A stretch of DNA of 64,000 nt, from positions 744,001-808,000 of the forward strand of contig NZ_CP101809.1 of NCBI RefSeq assembly GCF_024498275.1, read 5' to 3'. Source of the DNA: Mycoplasmoides fastidiosum. Lineage in GTDB: Bacteria > Bacillota_I > Bacilli_A > Mycoplasmatales > Mycoplasmoidaceae. Shown here piece after piece: positions 22,131-33,070 of the stretch (position 1 is its first letter; every line of letters starts with the position of its first letter). The notes under the pieces were generated by a model that ran no database searches, was not told where the DNA came from, and was given only the letters and a program-made list of their open reading frames with translations. Made by a program: the position numbers and the translations under genes.

Positions 22131-23027
22131 TTAATTACTGGTTTTTTTAGTTTTGGACTTAATCATTTCCTTAAATTCAGAAACAATTTCTTGGTGATCA
22201 GATTTGTGTAATTGGGATTGCACATCAGCTTCACGAGCTAATTGATCATATAAATCCTGCACTTTATTTTTCACTAATTCAACACATTTTTGTTGGTTTA
22301 AATTAATGAAATTTTGCGCAGTAATTGCTTTACCAAACGCAATTGTTATTTTATTTGATTTAGGTTTATGAAAAATTCGCCCATCTTTAGTTTTATCCCA
22401 TAATTGACCTTCACTGTTATAAATTGCAACAGGTACGATGGCAACAAATGCTTGATAAGCCGGAATAGTAGAACCTGGAAAAAATTCACCCAAATGATCC
22501 CCTGGAACTCGAGTTGCTTCAGGAAAAATACACAATGATCGATTATTTTTTAAAATTTTAGGCGCTTCTTCTTCTAATTGTTTTAAAGCTTGACGGGGAT
22601 TTTTACGATCAATGAAAATAACATCAATTAAATCCAAAATATAACCAATTTTAGAATTAACCAACTCCCATTTTGCTACAAAAGTATTTAAAGGATATTT
22701 TTTGTTTTCATAAATTGTTTTATAAAAAACTAATGAATCAACATTGGATTTGTGGTTGGCTAAAAATAAAACCGGAGTTTTTGGAACGCGTTCCAAGCCT
22801 TTAACTTCAATTTCAATGTTTTTATAAAACAAAAGCGCATTAATAATCCGATAAACCCGGGCGTGACGATTTGTAATTTGTTTCGCATGAATTTGGGCTT
22901 CACCACTTTGATGGGAACGAACATAACGTTGTCCTGCCCAAATTGCAAATACCACTTTTAAAGCAATATAAGCAAAAAGAAAAGGCGAAATAATAATTTT
23001 AAAAAATCTTAAAATTTTAGCTTTCAT
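22131..23027 (-). CDS. plsC: 1-acyl-sn-glycerol-3-phosphate acyltransferase
   Basis: 298 aa. Makes phosphatidic acid in membrane lipid synthesis. An N-terminal hydrophobic helix (IIISPFLFAYIALKVVFAIW) precedes the acyltransferase domain: LANHKSNVD is the HX4D catalytic box near residue 92, then FIDRKNPRQA and IFPEATRVPG (FPEGTR-like with Ala) and VPVAIYNSEG. Ribosome site GAGAG upstream of ATG 23027. C-terminal ~60 residues are charged and extra compared with short PlsC. Lies 24 nt upstream of thyA. Confidence 0.93.
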   Translation of the reverse strand: MKAKILRFFKIIISPFLFAYIALKVVFAIWAGQRYVRSHQSGEAQIHAKQITNRHARVYRIINALLFYKNIEIEVKGLERVPKTPVLFLANHKSNVDSLVFYKTIYENKKYPLNTFVAKWELVNSKIGYILDLIDVIFIDRKNPRQALKQLEEEAPKILKNNRSLCIFPEATRVPGDHLGEFFPGSTIPAYQAFVAIVPVAIYNSEGQLWDKTKDGRIFHKPKSNKITIAFGKAITAQNFINLNQQKCVELVKNKVQDLYDQLAREADVQSQLHKSDHQEIVSEFKEMIKSKTKKTSN

Positions 23028-23072
23028 TTTGGTCTCTCTTATAAGATTTCGGGTTTAGAACGGGAATAAAAA

Positions 23073-23633
23073 CTAGCGGGATTTATATTTGCCATCAACA
23101 GTTGACACATTAATTACTTCACCAGATTTAATGAACTGGGGCACAATCACTTCTAAACCAGATTCTAATCATGCTTTTTTAGTTAATGCGGTTGCAGTAT
23201 CACCCTTAACAGCATCTTCAGCTTCAACAACTAAAACTGATACAGTTTCGGGTAAATTAATTCCTAAAATCCGGTTTTCATAAAGACTAATTGTTACTTC
23301 TAAATTATCAGATAAAAAATTTTTTTCTCAATTCATTAAATCTTTAGCAATGATAATTTCATCAAATGTAGTGGCATTATAAAAAATATAACCATTATCA
23401 CTTTCATATGAATAATTGGCTTTCACCCGATCAATCACTGCTTGTTCTAGTCTTTCTCCAGTAAATTCTTGAGTAATGATGGCTCCGGTTTTTAGATTTT
23501 TAATTTTACATTTAACAATTCCTCCACGCATGGCGGTTTTGTTGAAACTATGATCTAAGACTTGGTATAAATCATTTTTTCAGACAATGGTATGTCCAGA
23601 ACGTAAATCTTTGGCAGGAATAAAATTAGCCAT
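23073..23633 (-). CDS. efp: Elongation factor P
   Basis: 186 aa, three-domain EF-P. Start ATG 23633 behind AAAGGAG. Domain I starts ANFIPAKDLRSGHTIVWKND; domains II-III contain FTGERLEQAVIDRVKANYSY and LEVIVPQFIKSGEVINVSTVDG, the family signature near the C-terminus. Two TGA codons are Trp. It relieves ribosome stalling at polyproline. The tip loop that is KPGKG in most bacteria is NKTAMRGG here, so the usual modified Lys is not in its normal context; see findings. Monocistronic-looking gap of 27 nt to the metallopeptidase gene. Confidence 0.95.
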
Positions 23634-23660
23634 AAAAAACTCCTTTGTTTTTTTAATAAA

Positions 23661-24404
23661 TTAGTCTAAGTTAAATTTAATTTTTTTAATTACTTGATCA
23701 GTGTTAGGATCGTAGTAACGTAGTAGTTGTTGGAAGGGTTTGGCATGATTCATGTGAGTTAAGTGGGCTAATTCATGACAAATTACATGATCAATAACAT
23801 CGTGTTCAAAAGCAATTAATAAGGCGTTCAGGGCGATGATTTTTTTGGAAGAACACCAACCTCATTTCCGTTTTAAAATTTTAATTTGAACTTCAGGTAA
23901 AGCCAAACTAAATTTTTGACAAAAAAATTGCACGCGGTTTTTTAAATATTTAGCACTAATTCGTTTGACTTGTTGGAAAATATATTGGCGTTGTTTAGTT
24001 AAATCATTACCAATGGCAGTGCCTACATAAAAATAAATTTGTTCGGCTTCTAGATTATTTAACAAAATTTTACTAGTTCGCTGGTTGGTCAGTAACCGAA
24101 CCAATTTATAACGTTTTCCCAATAAAAAAATTTGGTTTTGGGTTAGATCTAGTAAATGTGAATTACGCACCTTTTCAATTTTTGCTAACATTGAACTAAT
24201 ATTACGGTGAACAAAGTTTTCAATGTAATCATCGTTAATGTGATGTGGTGCTAAGATGATCAAATTATAATTCTCATCGTGTTTCATCGTAATGTTTTTG
24301 TACTTCATTGAACGCTTAATTTTGTACTGAATTAAAGCATTATTATGAATGACACTTTTAAACGAAATTTTTGTTTCAAAATTAGTGAATTTTAATTTGG
24401 TCAT
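23661..24404 (-). CDS. YgjP-like (DUF45) metallopeptidase-domain protein
   Basis: 247 aa. The N-terminal half is the YgjP-type beta region ([20 protein letters not shown]), the C-terminal half carries [15 protein letters not shown] (the RWG-CS motif) and the zinc site [17 protein letters not shown] with HELAH at about residue 205. The stop is TAA at 23661; two TGA codons in the RKWGW motif are Trp, without which the metal site would be lost. Probably a soluble zinc hydrolase of unknown substrate. Begins 18 nt after dut. Confidence 0.86.
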
Positions 24405-24422
24405 GAACCGTGCTGATAAAAA

Positions 24423-24926
24423 CTAGTACCCGTTATCCTGACGGGCTAAATTAATTGCTCATTTTTTTTGATAAATGGTTTCAACTTGAACTTGATCAAA
24501 TCCGAGTTGGAAGGCTAAAGTCAAGTATTTAGTAAATCAAGTTAAAAAAGTATTTTTTTGAGCTGTTTGTCAAAAGGTTTGGTTTAATTCTAAAAAAACC
24601 TGACTTAGAACTTGATCATCTGATTTAGGAGTTGGTGCAATTGTCAGTTCAGGGTCTAATTCATAATACAACATTAACGATAATAAAAAATGTAACCCAT
24701 CAACATACTCTTCTAAAATGTGGTCAACATTAATTTGTTTATTTGCTGATCAATATTTAAAACACTTTGTTTCATTTGCTAGTTCATTTAATTCAACGAC
24801 TAAAGCTAATAACCGTTCGACAAAAGTTTGTTGGTAATTAAGCGCTTTTTTAGTATGAATGTAATGATCTAACTGGGCTTGTTTAAGCAGTAAAGGTTGT
24901 AAATTCCATTTTAGAGTTTGAGACAT
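24423..24926 (-). CDS. dut: dUTP diphosphatase, dimeric type
   Basis: 167 aa, all-alpha dUTPase of the dimeric (MazG-like) family. The diagnostic stretch is VVELNELANETKCFKYWS near residues 40-58 followed by ILEEYVDGLHFLLSL, holding the metal-binding Glu and Asp residues (E-x-x-E ... E-x-x-D). It removes dUTP and supplies dUMP for ThyA, which is encoded 2.3 kb downstream in the same direction. Five TGA codons read as Trp break the frame if standard code is used. ATG 24926 lacks a strong ribosome site and sits close to the rplT terminator. Confidence 0.85.
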
Positions 24927-24934
24927 ATTTACAC

Positions 24935-24969
24935 AAAAAATCAGTTTAAGAAACTTAAACTGATTTTTT
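24935..24969 (-). terminator. Terminator of infC-rpmI-rplT
   Basis: Sixteen-base stem (24935-24950 with 24954-24969), 3-nt loop, with A/T runs both sides. The rplT stop codon (24955-24957) lies inside the stem. Confidence 0.85.
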
Positions 24970-25311
24970 CTCCATTACATTTTTGACAAAGTTTTCAAAA
25001 GCGGCAAAATCATTAACTGCTCATTCTGATAACATTTTGCGATTTAATTCAATGTTTTGTTGCTTTAGTTCATTAATAAATTTAGAGTATGAATAACCTA
25101 ACCCCCGTACCGAAGCATTAATTCGGCTAATTCATAACCGACGTAAGTTACGGCGGTTGTTCCGTCGATCCCGGTAAGCATATTGTGCTGCTTTAATTAA
25201 TGATTGGTGAGCATTTCGAAAACTAATATGTCGATTGCCTCAAAAGCCTTCAGCTTTATTTAAGACCGCTTTACGTCTTCTTCTAGTTGTATATCCGCCT
25301 TTTACACGCAT
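24955..25311 (-). CDS. rplT: 50S ribosomal protein L20
   Basis: 118 aa, normal size. [20 protein letters not shown], then [26 protein letters not shown]-type basic region and [19 protein letters not shown]. Start ATG 25311 with AAAGGAG 6 nt upstream. TGA codons at conserved Trp sites (EGFWGN, RRLWISRIN). Early assembly protein of 23S rRNA and, in firmicutes, the autorepressor of the infC operon. Confidence 0.97.
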
Positions 25312-25363
25312 ATTCTTCTCCTTTGAGTTAAGTTAAATTTTAAAAAAATAAATAATCAATTAG

Positions 25364-25564
25364 TTAGCCTTGTAACAATTGATAAGCCCGTTTCATTTGG
25401 GGTTTGTTCAAAATAACATATTTACGGGATTGACGTTTTTGTTTAGTAGTTTTATTCGGTGCTAAGTGACTTCGAAATGATTGTTTGCGTTTTAGTTTGC
25501 CAGAACCAGTTTCTAGCACACGTTTGGCAAATGATTTTTTAGTTTTCATTTTATATTTAGCCAT
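25364..25564 (-). CDS. rpmI: 50S ribosomal protein L35
   Basis: 66 aa: [20 protein letters not shown] with the basic core [22 protein letters not shown]. Overlaps the infC end by 8 nt, with AAAGGAG before its ATG inside infC. Middle gene of the conserved infC-rpmI-rplT operon. Confidence 0.96.
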   Translation of the reverse strand: MAKYKMKTKKSFAKRVLETGSGKLKRKQSFRSHLAPNKTTKQKRQSRKYVILNKPQMKRAYQLLQG

Positions 25565-26132
25565 TGTTTTTTTCTCCTTTAGGACTATTAGATTTTAAGG
25601 GTGTGAAAAATACTTCATACATTACCGGACTGACCCGTTTTAAATCAGCCTGAGGGCTACCGTAATTTTCTAGTAATTTAGCAAATTTCTGGTAAGTTTG
25701 TTGAATTAATTCAGTTTTTGTTCCAATTCGACCATAAACTTTAATCACAAATTGCACTCGATCGCCATCTTGTAATCAACTGATTGCTTGATCGGCTTTC
25801 CATGATAAATCATGATCGTTAATTTGGGGTTTAACATTAATTGACTTCACTTTAACAAAAGTTGCTTTTTTCTTTGAATCACGTAACTTTCGTTTTTGTT
25901 CGTATAAGTGTTTTCCATAATCCATGATTTTTGCAATCACGGGATTAGATTTCTCATTAATAACAACTAAATCCAGTTCTTGTGCCTGGGCCTTAGCTAG
26001 CGCATCAGCAGTTGCTACTTCGCCAATTTTTTCGCCATTAACATCGATTAAAATCAATGTCTTGTGAAAAATCCGATCATTCATGGGGATCTGGCGGCGA
26101 GGGGGGGTATTGCGTCTGTTATGTGCGGTCAA
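25557..26132 (-). CDS. infC: Translation initiation factor IF-3
   Basis: About 191 aa from TTG 26132, chosen because GGAG lies 5 nt upstream; an ATT at 26135 and an ATG at 26084 (with no ribosome site) are other choices. Unusual starts are known for infC and allow IF-3 to limit its own synthesis. IF-3 N domain [42 protein letters not shown] linker, C domain from [16 protein letters not shown] with one TGA Trp, to MYEVFFTPL. Stabilises 30S and checks the initiator tRNA. Confidence 0.92.
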
Positions 26133-26135
26133 AAT

Positions 26136-26364
26136 CGCTCCGTTTAAGTTATATAAATTTAAATAAAATAATTTTCGAATAGGTTCAGAAACAAAAAAAC
26201 TACTGCCCATTAAATAAAATTAACAAGCAGCAGAAGTGATCATATATTATAAAACATCTAATAAAAAAATTATTAGATGTTTTCTGATTTTGATGGCCCA
26301 TATTCACATTTTACAGCTTAATTATGGGGGGATAAACCACTTCGCAATTATTAAGATAATAATT
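26136..26364 (-). promoter_or_regulatory. Long infC leader, candidate L20-type autoregulatory RNA
   Basis: About 230 nt of non-coding leader between the predicted start of transcription and the IF-3 start. It contains a strong 13-bp hairpin (26251-26263 with 26271-26283, A/T-flanked) and a smaller one near 26345-26365. In Bacillus and relatives an L20-binding leader controls infC-rpmI-rplT; the position fits, but I cannot confirm the L20 fold. Confidence 0.45.
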
Positions 26365-26371
26365 TGGGTTA

Positions 26372-26377
26372 ATTATA
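26372..26377 (-). promoter_or_regulatory. Extended -10 promoter of infC operon
   Basis: TGG-TATAAT on the minus strand, an extended -10 box upstream of the long infC leader. Confidence 0.55.
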
Positions 26378-26417
26378 CCAAAATTGATTTCAAAAATGCT
26401 TTTATTTTTAATTAATT

Positions 26418-26457
26418 ATTAACAAACCACCAGCTTGATTGCTGGTGGTTTGTTAAT
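26418..26457 (-). terminator. Strong terminator after the giant surface genes
   Basis: Perfect 17-bp stem (26418-26434 with 26441-26457) with a 6-nt loop, just downstream of the 2193-aa gene and upstream of the infC promoter. Confidence 0.8.
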
Positions 26458-26482
26458 ATGAAATGAGCAGATTAAGCTAAAT

Positions 26483-29400
26483 CTATTTCGGTTTTTTACT
26501 TCGTTTAGCAATTTTATTGATGTAGAATTTTTCGATTTGATTTTTATATTTTTTTCAAAGAAAATACAATAAAAAAGTTAACCCAACTGATCCTATGACT
26601 GTGAAAATTGGTGCTATTAAAACAGTTAATTGATTTCTGAAACTGGACAAGGTATATGTAAATGTTTTTATACCTAAGTTAACTCCTTTTTCATAATAAT
26701 TAGCTAGGTTTAAATTAATCTGTAATTGTCCTAGTAAATCATTAGCTTCAAGACTTATTTCGGGTTTTTCAATTCTGTGCTCATCAGCAAAACGAACTAG
26801 TGCTTCTAACCGTTGCGGGTTAGCTGTTAATACTTCTTTAACTTCAGATGGACTTAAATTCATTAATGCAGGATCAGTGGTTAACTGATCAAAATGAGTG
26901 GTAAATTCGGTTGAAAAACTAGTATTAACTTGAATTGTTAATGCTTCAAGATTTATTGGCGTCTTGCCTTGGGGATGATTTTTCACATAACCATTTACAA
27001 TCTGCAGGTTTTTCAAGGTAATTTTACCCGTATTGGAATTAATTGTGATCGCATCGATTAATTTAGTATTTGGGTTAAGTCGTGCTTGGGTTAATGGGTC
27101 TTCAAAAACCGAATTTAGTCTTACCAAACCATGATTTTTAACTAACATTGTATTAAATTGTTGTTGGTTAAAAGAATTAGATTTAACAGCTGTATCAAAG
27201 GCTTTTAATAAGTCAGTAATTGATTTATTCTGACCAAATTTTTGGCGCAACCAATGGATGATAACTAAATCATTATTTGGCATTAAACTAGTGGATTGAA
27301 CAGAAAAATGCAGAGTAATATCAGATTGGGTTGATGAAGGCCCAATTTGGCCGTTAACTCATGGATTTTTAATCACAATTTGACTTAAACGTAATTGACC
27401 ATCAACTAAATCAATGCGACCAATTTCACCAACCGGTCCAGAATTAGTAGTTGGTTTGGCTGCATTAGATAAAACTGAAGGATCTGAATTAATTAAATAA
27501 AAAACTTTTTGATCTGCAAATTGTTTAAAGCTGAAACTTGGATCAGTTTGATGACCTAATTGTAAATTTAATTTACGCAATAAAACTGTTGGTGCTTGTT
27601 GTAAAAGGACTTGATAATCAGTGTCTGGATTAGTTACTAATGTGGTGGAACCACCGGTATTTAAAACCCAAATTTCTGTTGTTAACATTTCATAATCAGC
27701 AATAATTGTTCCTGCTTCAGTAGGGCTGTTAGCATATAAAGCAAAAATTAATTTATTAACTTTTAAAGTTCGTTCACCGCTATTGATTGTGATATCAGTC
27801 GGATAAACAACTGTGCTATCATAACTACTGTCTAAAGGCACATTTTGAGCTTCAAAAGTACTACGTCAAGCAGTTTGAATCCGATTTCAACGGTCTGATC
27901 TGCGAACGGTTAAATTTTTATGATTAGCTGTTAAAAATTCCAAATCCGCTTTCATTGTTGCTAAATCAGCATTTTTTCATAACTCAGGTAAGAAATTAGC
28001 CCTAAATTCCCCTGTGCTTAAGTGTGATGAAATTTTTTGACCACTATATTTTTTAAAGCTCACTGTGGTTTTGTTTGCTAAGAAAATACTGTAAGAAAAA
28101 TCGGTAAGTCCATGTAATTCGGTTTTGCCACTGTTATGATAGTTAACAATGTAGGGTTTTTGGATTACTAATTGGGATAAATTTTTAGCATCAACTGTAA
28201 TTTTTTCAGCAATTAAATAGGTTCGGTTAACTCCAATTGGGGTGAACGAATTCACAAATGCTAAATAACTTGGCAAATAAAAGTAATTGCTAAAATCTGT
28301 AGTTTTAACAGCTTGGTTTACTGCTTGTTGTTTTAGTTCATTAATACGTGCTAAATCTGCATGATTAATACGTGCTAAATTTTGTTCAATTAACGAATTG
28401 CGAATTAAATTAGTTGCTTCTTGCACTGTTTGATTAACTAGATTAGGAATCTTTAATTTAGTTATAGCTTCATCGACCACTTGTTTTTGCTCGGGAAGAA
28501 TACTGCTTAAATTGTAACTGTATCCAAAATAAAATTTCGCATAATCATCTTTAAAACCATTTGGTGAACTGACTTGATGATTAATTTGGTAATGAGTTAA
28601 TGAATTATTGGATCAACTATAAGTTTTAGGTTGAGTAACAACATAATCTTGGGCTGGTTGTTGATTTTTTTCAACGAAATTAGTAACTGTAATCGCTTTG
28701 GATTCAAATGTGATTGTGCCTTTGTTTAAATCAATCTTAATTTTTGCTGGATCAACTTTGTATCGGTTTTGAACTAAATTATCATTACCAATTGTTTTTT
28801 GACCAACATTTAGTGCATCGATATAAGCTGGGGCTAAAGTTGGTGAACCAAAAATTCTTTGTAGTTCTGATGTTGGTAAACTGGTTAATGCTGAACTAAA
28901 ATTATTGGCTCAAACAAAAGTGTTAACCCCTCGTGCTCCAGTTATAGTATGAACTGGTAGTTCATAAGTAATTAGATCAAAGTTATCAGCACTTTGTCAA
29001 TTATTGAAAACAATATTTTTAAAAGTTAAAGTTCCTGCTAAATGATCAATTATCACACTGTCATTTAATGATGCTTTTAATTGTAAATCTTTAGAACTTA
29101 TATTGGTCAAATCAAACAAACTTAAATTAGCAAGATTTAAATTATTGTTCACAATTGCTTGTTTTAAATCATACAAACTCATTTGGTTAATAATTTGTTC
29201 AACCGTTGTAATTACGGAATTATTTGGATCTGTTTTAATCAAATTATGAGTCTTCAAATAATTTTTAATATTTGCAATTATTTGGTTGTCAGGTTTCCAT
29301 TTCAAACTAGAAATAGGTTGTTGACCTTGATATTTAGGAGAATTTGCAACTGTTAAATATTTTGCTGTTGTAGCAGTGGATGTTGTTGTAGTTGGTTTAC

Positions 29401-32400
29401 CATCAGTATATCTAATGCCATTTGAATAGTAATTTTTTAATTGAACGTTAATAAATTGAATTTGTCCAGTACTTTCATCAATTGAAAAATTACCATCATT
29501 TAACACTAAATCACTTCCTTTTAGTGCTAAATCAGTTGGACGATTAGCGACTGTTAAAAATGATTCTGAATTAGCTTTAAATTCAGCTTTAATTCGGTTA
29601 GGTGATTTACCTAACAATAAATTTTTTAGCTGCGTTTGTGGTTTTCAACTTAATGTAGTAGATTGATTAGCTAAACGTTCTCATAAAACAGAAATTTCTT
29701 GTTCAGGAATACCGTTGACTAAATCCGCTATAATTCGGACTCTTCAAATTAATGTTCCATTAGCATCATCTGGATATAATTGGAAGAAATTATTCGCATT
29801 GTTTGCGTTCACCACTTTTCAACTGGCAACAGCAGTTTTTACCGCGCCTAAATTAAAAATATCAGCTGCAGTAATTGCGCTAGGATTTTTAGCAGAAATA
29901 TCTTGGAATAATTTTAATTTCACTGGATCGTTACTAAAACTATTTGCTGTAAAAGTTTGTTCAGCTTGATCTAAAGTTGTGATTCGACCAATAACAGTTG
30001 TCGTAGCTTTAGGTAAACCAGTTCATTTATAAGTGGCTGATTTTAATTTGTTTGGATAACTGATTTTTATTCCATTAGATAAAGTGTAGTCAGGAATTTC
30101 CACTTTAAATTCGACTGTTCCAGTTGCTTGATTTTTTACAATGTCTTTAATTCAATCAGGATGAACACTAATCAAATCGCCCTGGTTTTGTTCAATTGCA
30201 CTAACACTAACTCCTAAACGAGCTTTATTGCCTAAGTAGTTAGTTTTGAAAGTTCGAGCAATTAAATTAGCATCAACACGGTTGTAATCAATGATTCTGC
30301 TAATTGCACTTTGAATTGACTGTGGCGCAACAGATTCAATGAAATTTCGGGCATTAACTGCAGATGAACTAAAGGTTTCTCAAGTTCCGCGAACCGTCTC
30401 GCGTTGCATTTGGGCTTTGGCAAATCCGGTAATAGTTTGATTAACTTTAACATCAATGGTTGGAGTTGCATCTTTAATAGCAACCGCATTAGAATCACCT
30501 GGTTGCATTAGTCGACCTTGACGCGAATACCCTGGAGAATAAACTCGGAATTGGTAATTTACAGATCCAGATTCAGCATCATAATTGAAAGTTATATCTT
30601 TTTCATTTAAGTTTTTTAAATAAATGCGGTCGAATTGCTGACTGGTTTTTCAGAATTTATTTTCCCCATTTAAAATATCTTGAGCATTAACATTTTGCGG
30701 AAACTTATTTTGGTATTCAGATAAATTGAAATTAGAAGTCTGGCTTATTTGTGTTGCAAAATTATTAACAACATTTAAATCAGTTGAAATTTGATCAACC
30801 ACATTAAAATGACTTGAGTAATTGTACAAACCATTACTTGTTTTTAACGAAGAAGTATAGGGGGTTGGTGTAGATGGTTGGACGCCAAAACTACTTGGAC
30901 GGTTAATGTTAGAAACCCATGTTGCTGGTGCCATGCCAGTTAAATAAGCAGAAGGAATCGTACCATAATAACTAGCAAAATGGCGAATTGTTTCAATAAC
31001 CGTTTTTTGATTTTCTTGTAATTTTCTATCTTTTGTTTGATTAAAAAGATTAATTGGGTTCTCAGCATAATTAGCCATTAATCCCGTTCGCGATGTGCCA
31101 GATGGAGCAAAATCTAATTGAGCATTAAAATTTTGATAATTTGCTGCATCATAAAACACATTACCATCAAAAGTGTTAACAGCATAGTCAGCACCTCGAT
31201 CAGTTTTAGCAAAGGATTTAGCAGTTACGAAATAAGTGCGGAAGGGTTTATACCGTTTGTAATAAGTTTGATTAGTAGGATCTGTAAAACTCATTTTTTG
31301 GTTTTTAGCTGTATCTGAATTTACAGGTACAAACCCTTTAGTTCCCCAGAATCCGCTTTTAACACCATTATTAGTGCCTTTAATGAATTCATCTAGAGTG
31401 GGGGCGGTTGGGTCATTTATATTAGGGCTGTATAATCCAGTTCAAGTTCCGTTAGTTGCTTTACCAAAATCAGATAATTTAGGCACATTCCACTTGATTC
31501 CTCCCCCCGTTTTTGATTCTGTTCCAGCATATTCATCTTTGGATGGATCAGTTGCATAAACAGCATTATCCCAATCATTTCCTTCAGAATTATCAGTTCG
31601 AGAATCTTCAGTTTGTTCAAACAAACCATAGCCATTAAAGGATCGAAAACCATAAACCCCAAATAATGGTCGGTTGAAGTTGTAACCAGGTTCAAATTTT
31701 TTGGATCAGGCATTTAAATTCATGATTGGAAAAATTGAATCGGGTTGGGGTACTAATAATTCGGCATTAGCATTCGGATTATTTTCATCACCCTTGCTTT
31801 TTGCAGTAGTGATGATTGCTTCTTGAGTAGCTTTGTAAGCTGATCTTTTATAGTCTTCTAAACCTAAATAAAGCTTGACACTTTTCTGTTGGGGAGCGGT
31901 TGCTGATTTGGCGTCAAATGTCACATTCCCGTTCTGGAAAACCATCGGTGATGTCAAATTATTATTCCCAAAATCAAAATAAGGCTTCTTTCCACCAGCA
32001 TCAGCTTTCATGTCAGACCCTGGAGTAACACTTGAATCTAAATTATTGGATTGGGTTGAATTGGGAACATCATTATAGTTACCAAAGGTTAAACCCCGAA
32101 TTGGCCAAGGTGATTGGCGTCAGCGGGCGACTTGTTCATCTGTGTATTTATATTCATTAGAACCACCTGTTTTCTTGTCACCCGAATTATAGACACTAAT
32201 GCCATATGGACCGCGAATACTTGGGTCTTGAATACTTAATAATCCACTCGTATTTTGGGTTGTTTTTAGTGAATACCATGGAGTAGCATAAACCCCCATT
32301 GGATCAGTGTCAGTGCCTGAACCTAATTTATTGTGGCTAAGATTTAAGTAGGCTAAATTAATTTTTAAATAATATTTAGGAATTTCGCGAATACTATTAT

Positions 32401-33064
32401 GACTTAAATCATAAAAGCGGGGAACTCCTGTCCGAAGTGGTTTATTATATTGTTCTTCTGCTTTTTTTCTTGCATCTGTATTTTCTTGGGTTTGATCGAA
32501 TGGGTCTTCAACATATGAACTAACATCAATCATCTTGTTCAAATTAGCATATGATGCCAAAATTTTATATAGTTTAGGCATCTGTGCTTTAGCAAATTTG
32601 ATTTCATAATCACCAAAATTATTATTGGATAGATTAATGCTTCATAAATTAGATCAAACTAAGGCGGGATTGAAAATATCATCAATTTCGGTTAAACTTA
32701 AATTACTTAAATCGAGTTCAGTAATTTTTTGAAGTTGTTCTTTAGTAAATGTTGAATTAACATCTAGATCAAAAGCAACACTTGTATTTGCAGTTTTTAA
32801 AGCTGTTAAAATTCGATTAGCCATAGCAGGAGAACTAAACACATCAATAATGCGCCGAGCTCCTTCACTAGTCCATGGCACATAATTAACAACTCTTGCT
32901 GCTTGATGATCAATGTTATTTTCAAGCAGATGGTTTTTAGTTAACGGTTTTACTTGGCTAAAGTAATTAATTGTTAAACCCACACTAGCTAATCCAACTA
33001 ATCCAAAAGTGAAGAGATTAGCTTTGACCAATTTGTTATGCAAAATTTTTAATTTCTGTTTCAT
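26483..33064 (-). CDS. Giant LRR surface protein A (membrane-anchored)
   Basis: A single 2193-aa frame once TGA is read as Trp; I checked the main inter-fragment stretches and found no TAA or TAG. N-terminal helix LFTFGLVGLASVGLTINYF (about 17-36), no lipobox Cys. Residues about 110-260 have leucine-rich repeats (ITELDLSNLSLTEID, WSINLSNNNF, LAYLNLSHNKL). The long middle is Asn/Thr/Ser-rich with beta-type sequence and recurring modules of the form TG-x-I-x-x-x-N. Near the C-terminus, SFRNQLTVLIAPIFTVIGSV plus following hydrophobic residues form a helix ended by a basic tail (KKYKNQIEKFY). Likely an extracellular adhesin or lipid-anchored-free surface protein; function inferred. Start lies 6 nt after protein B's stop. 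Confidence 0.85.
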
Positions 33065-33070
33065 GAATTG

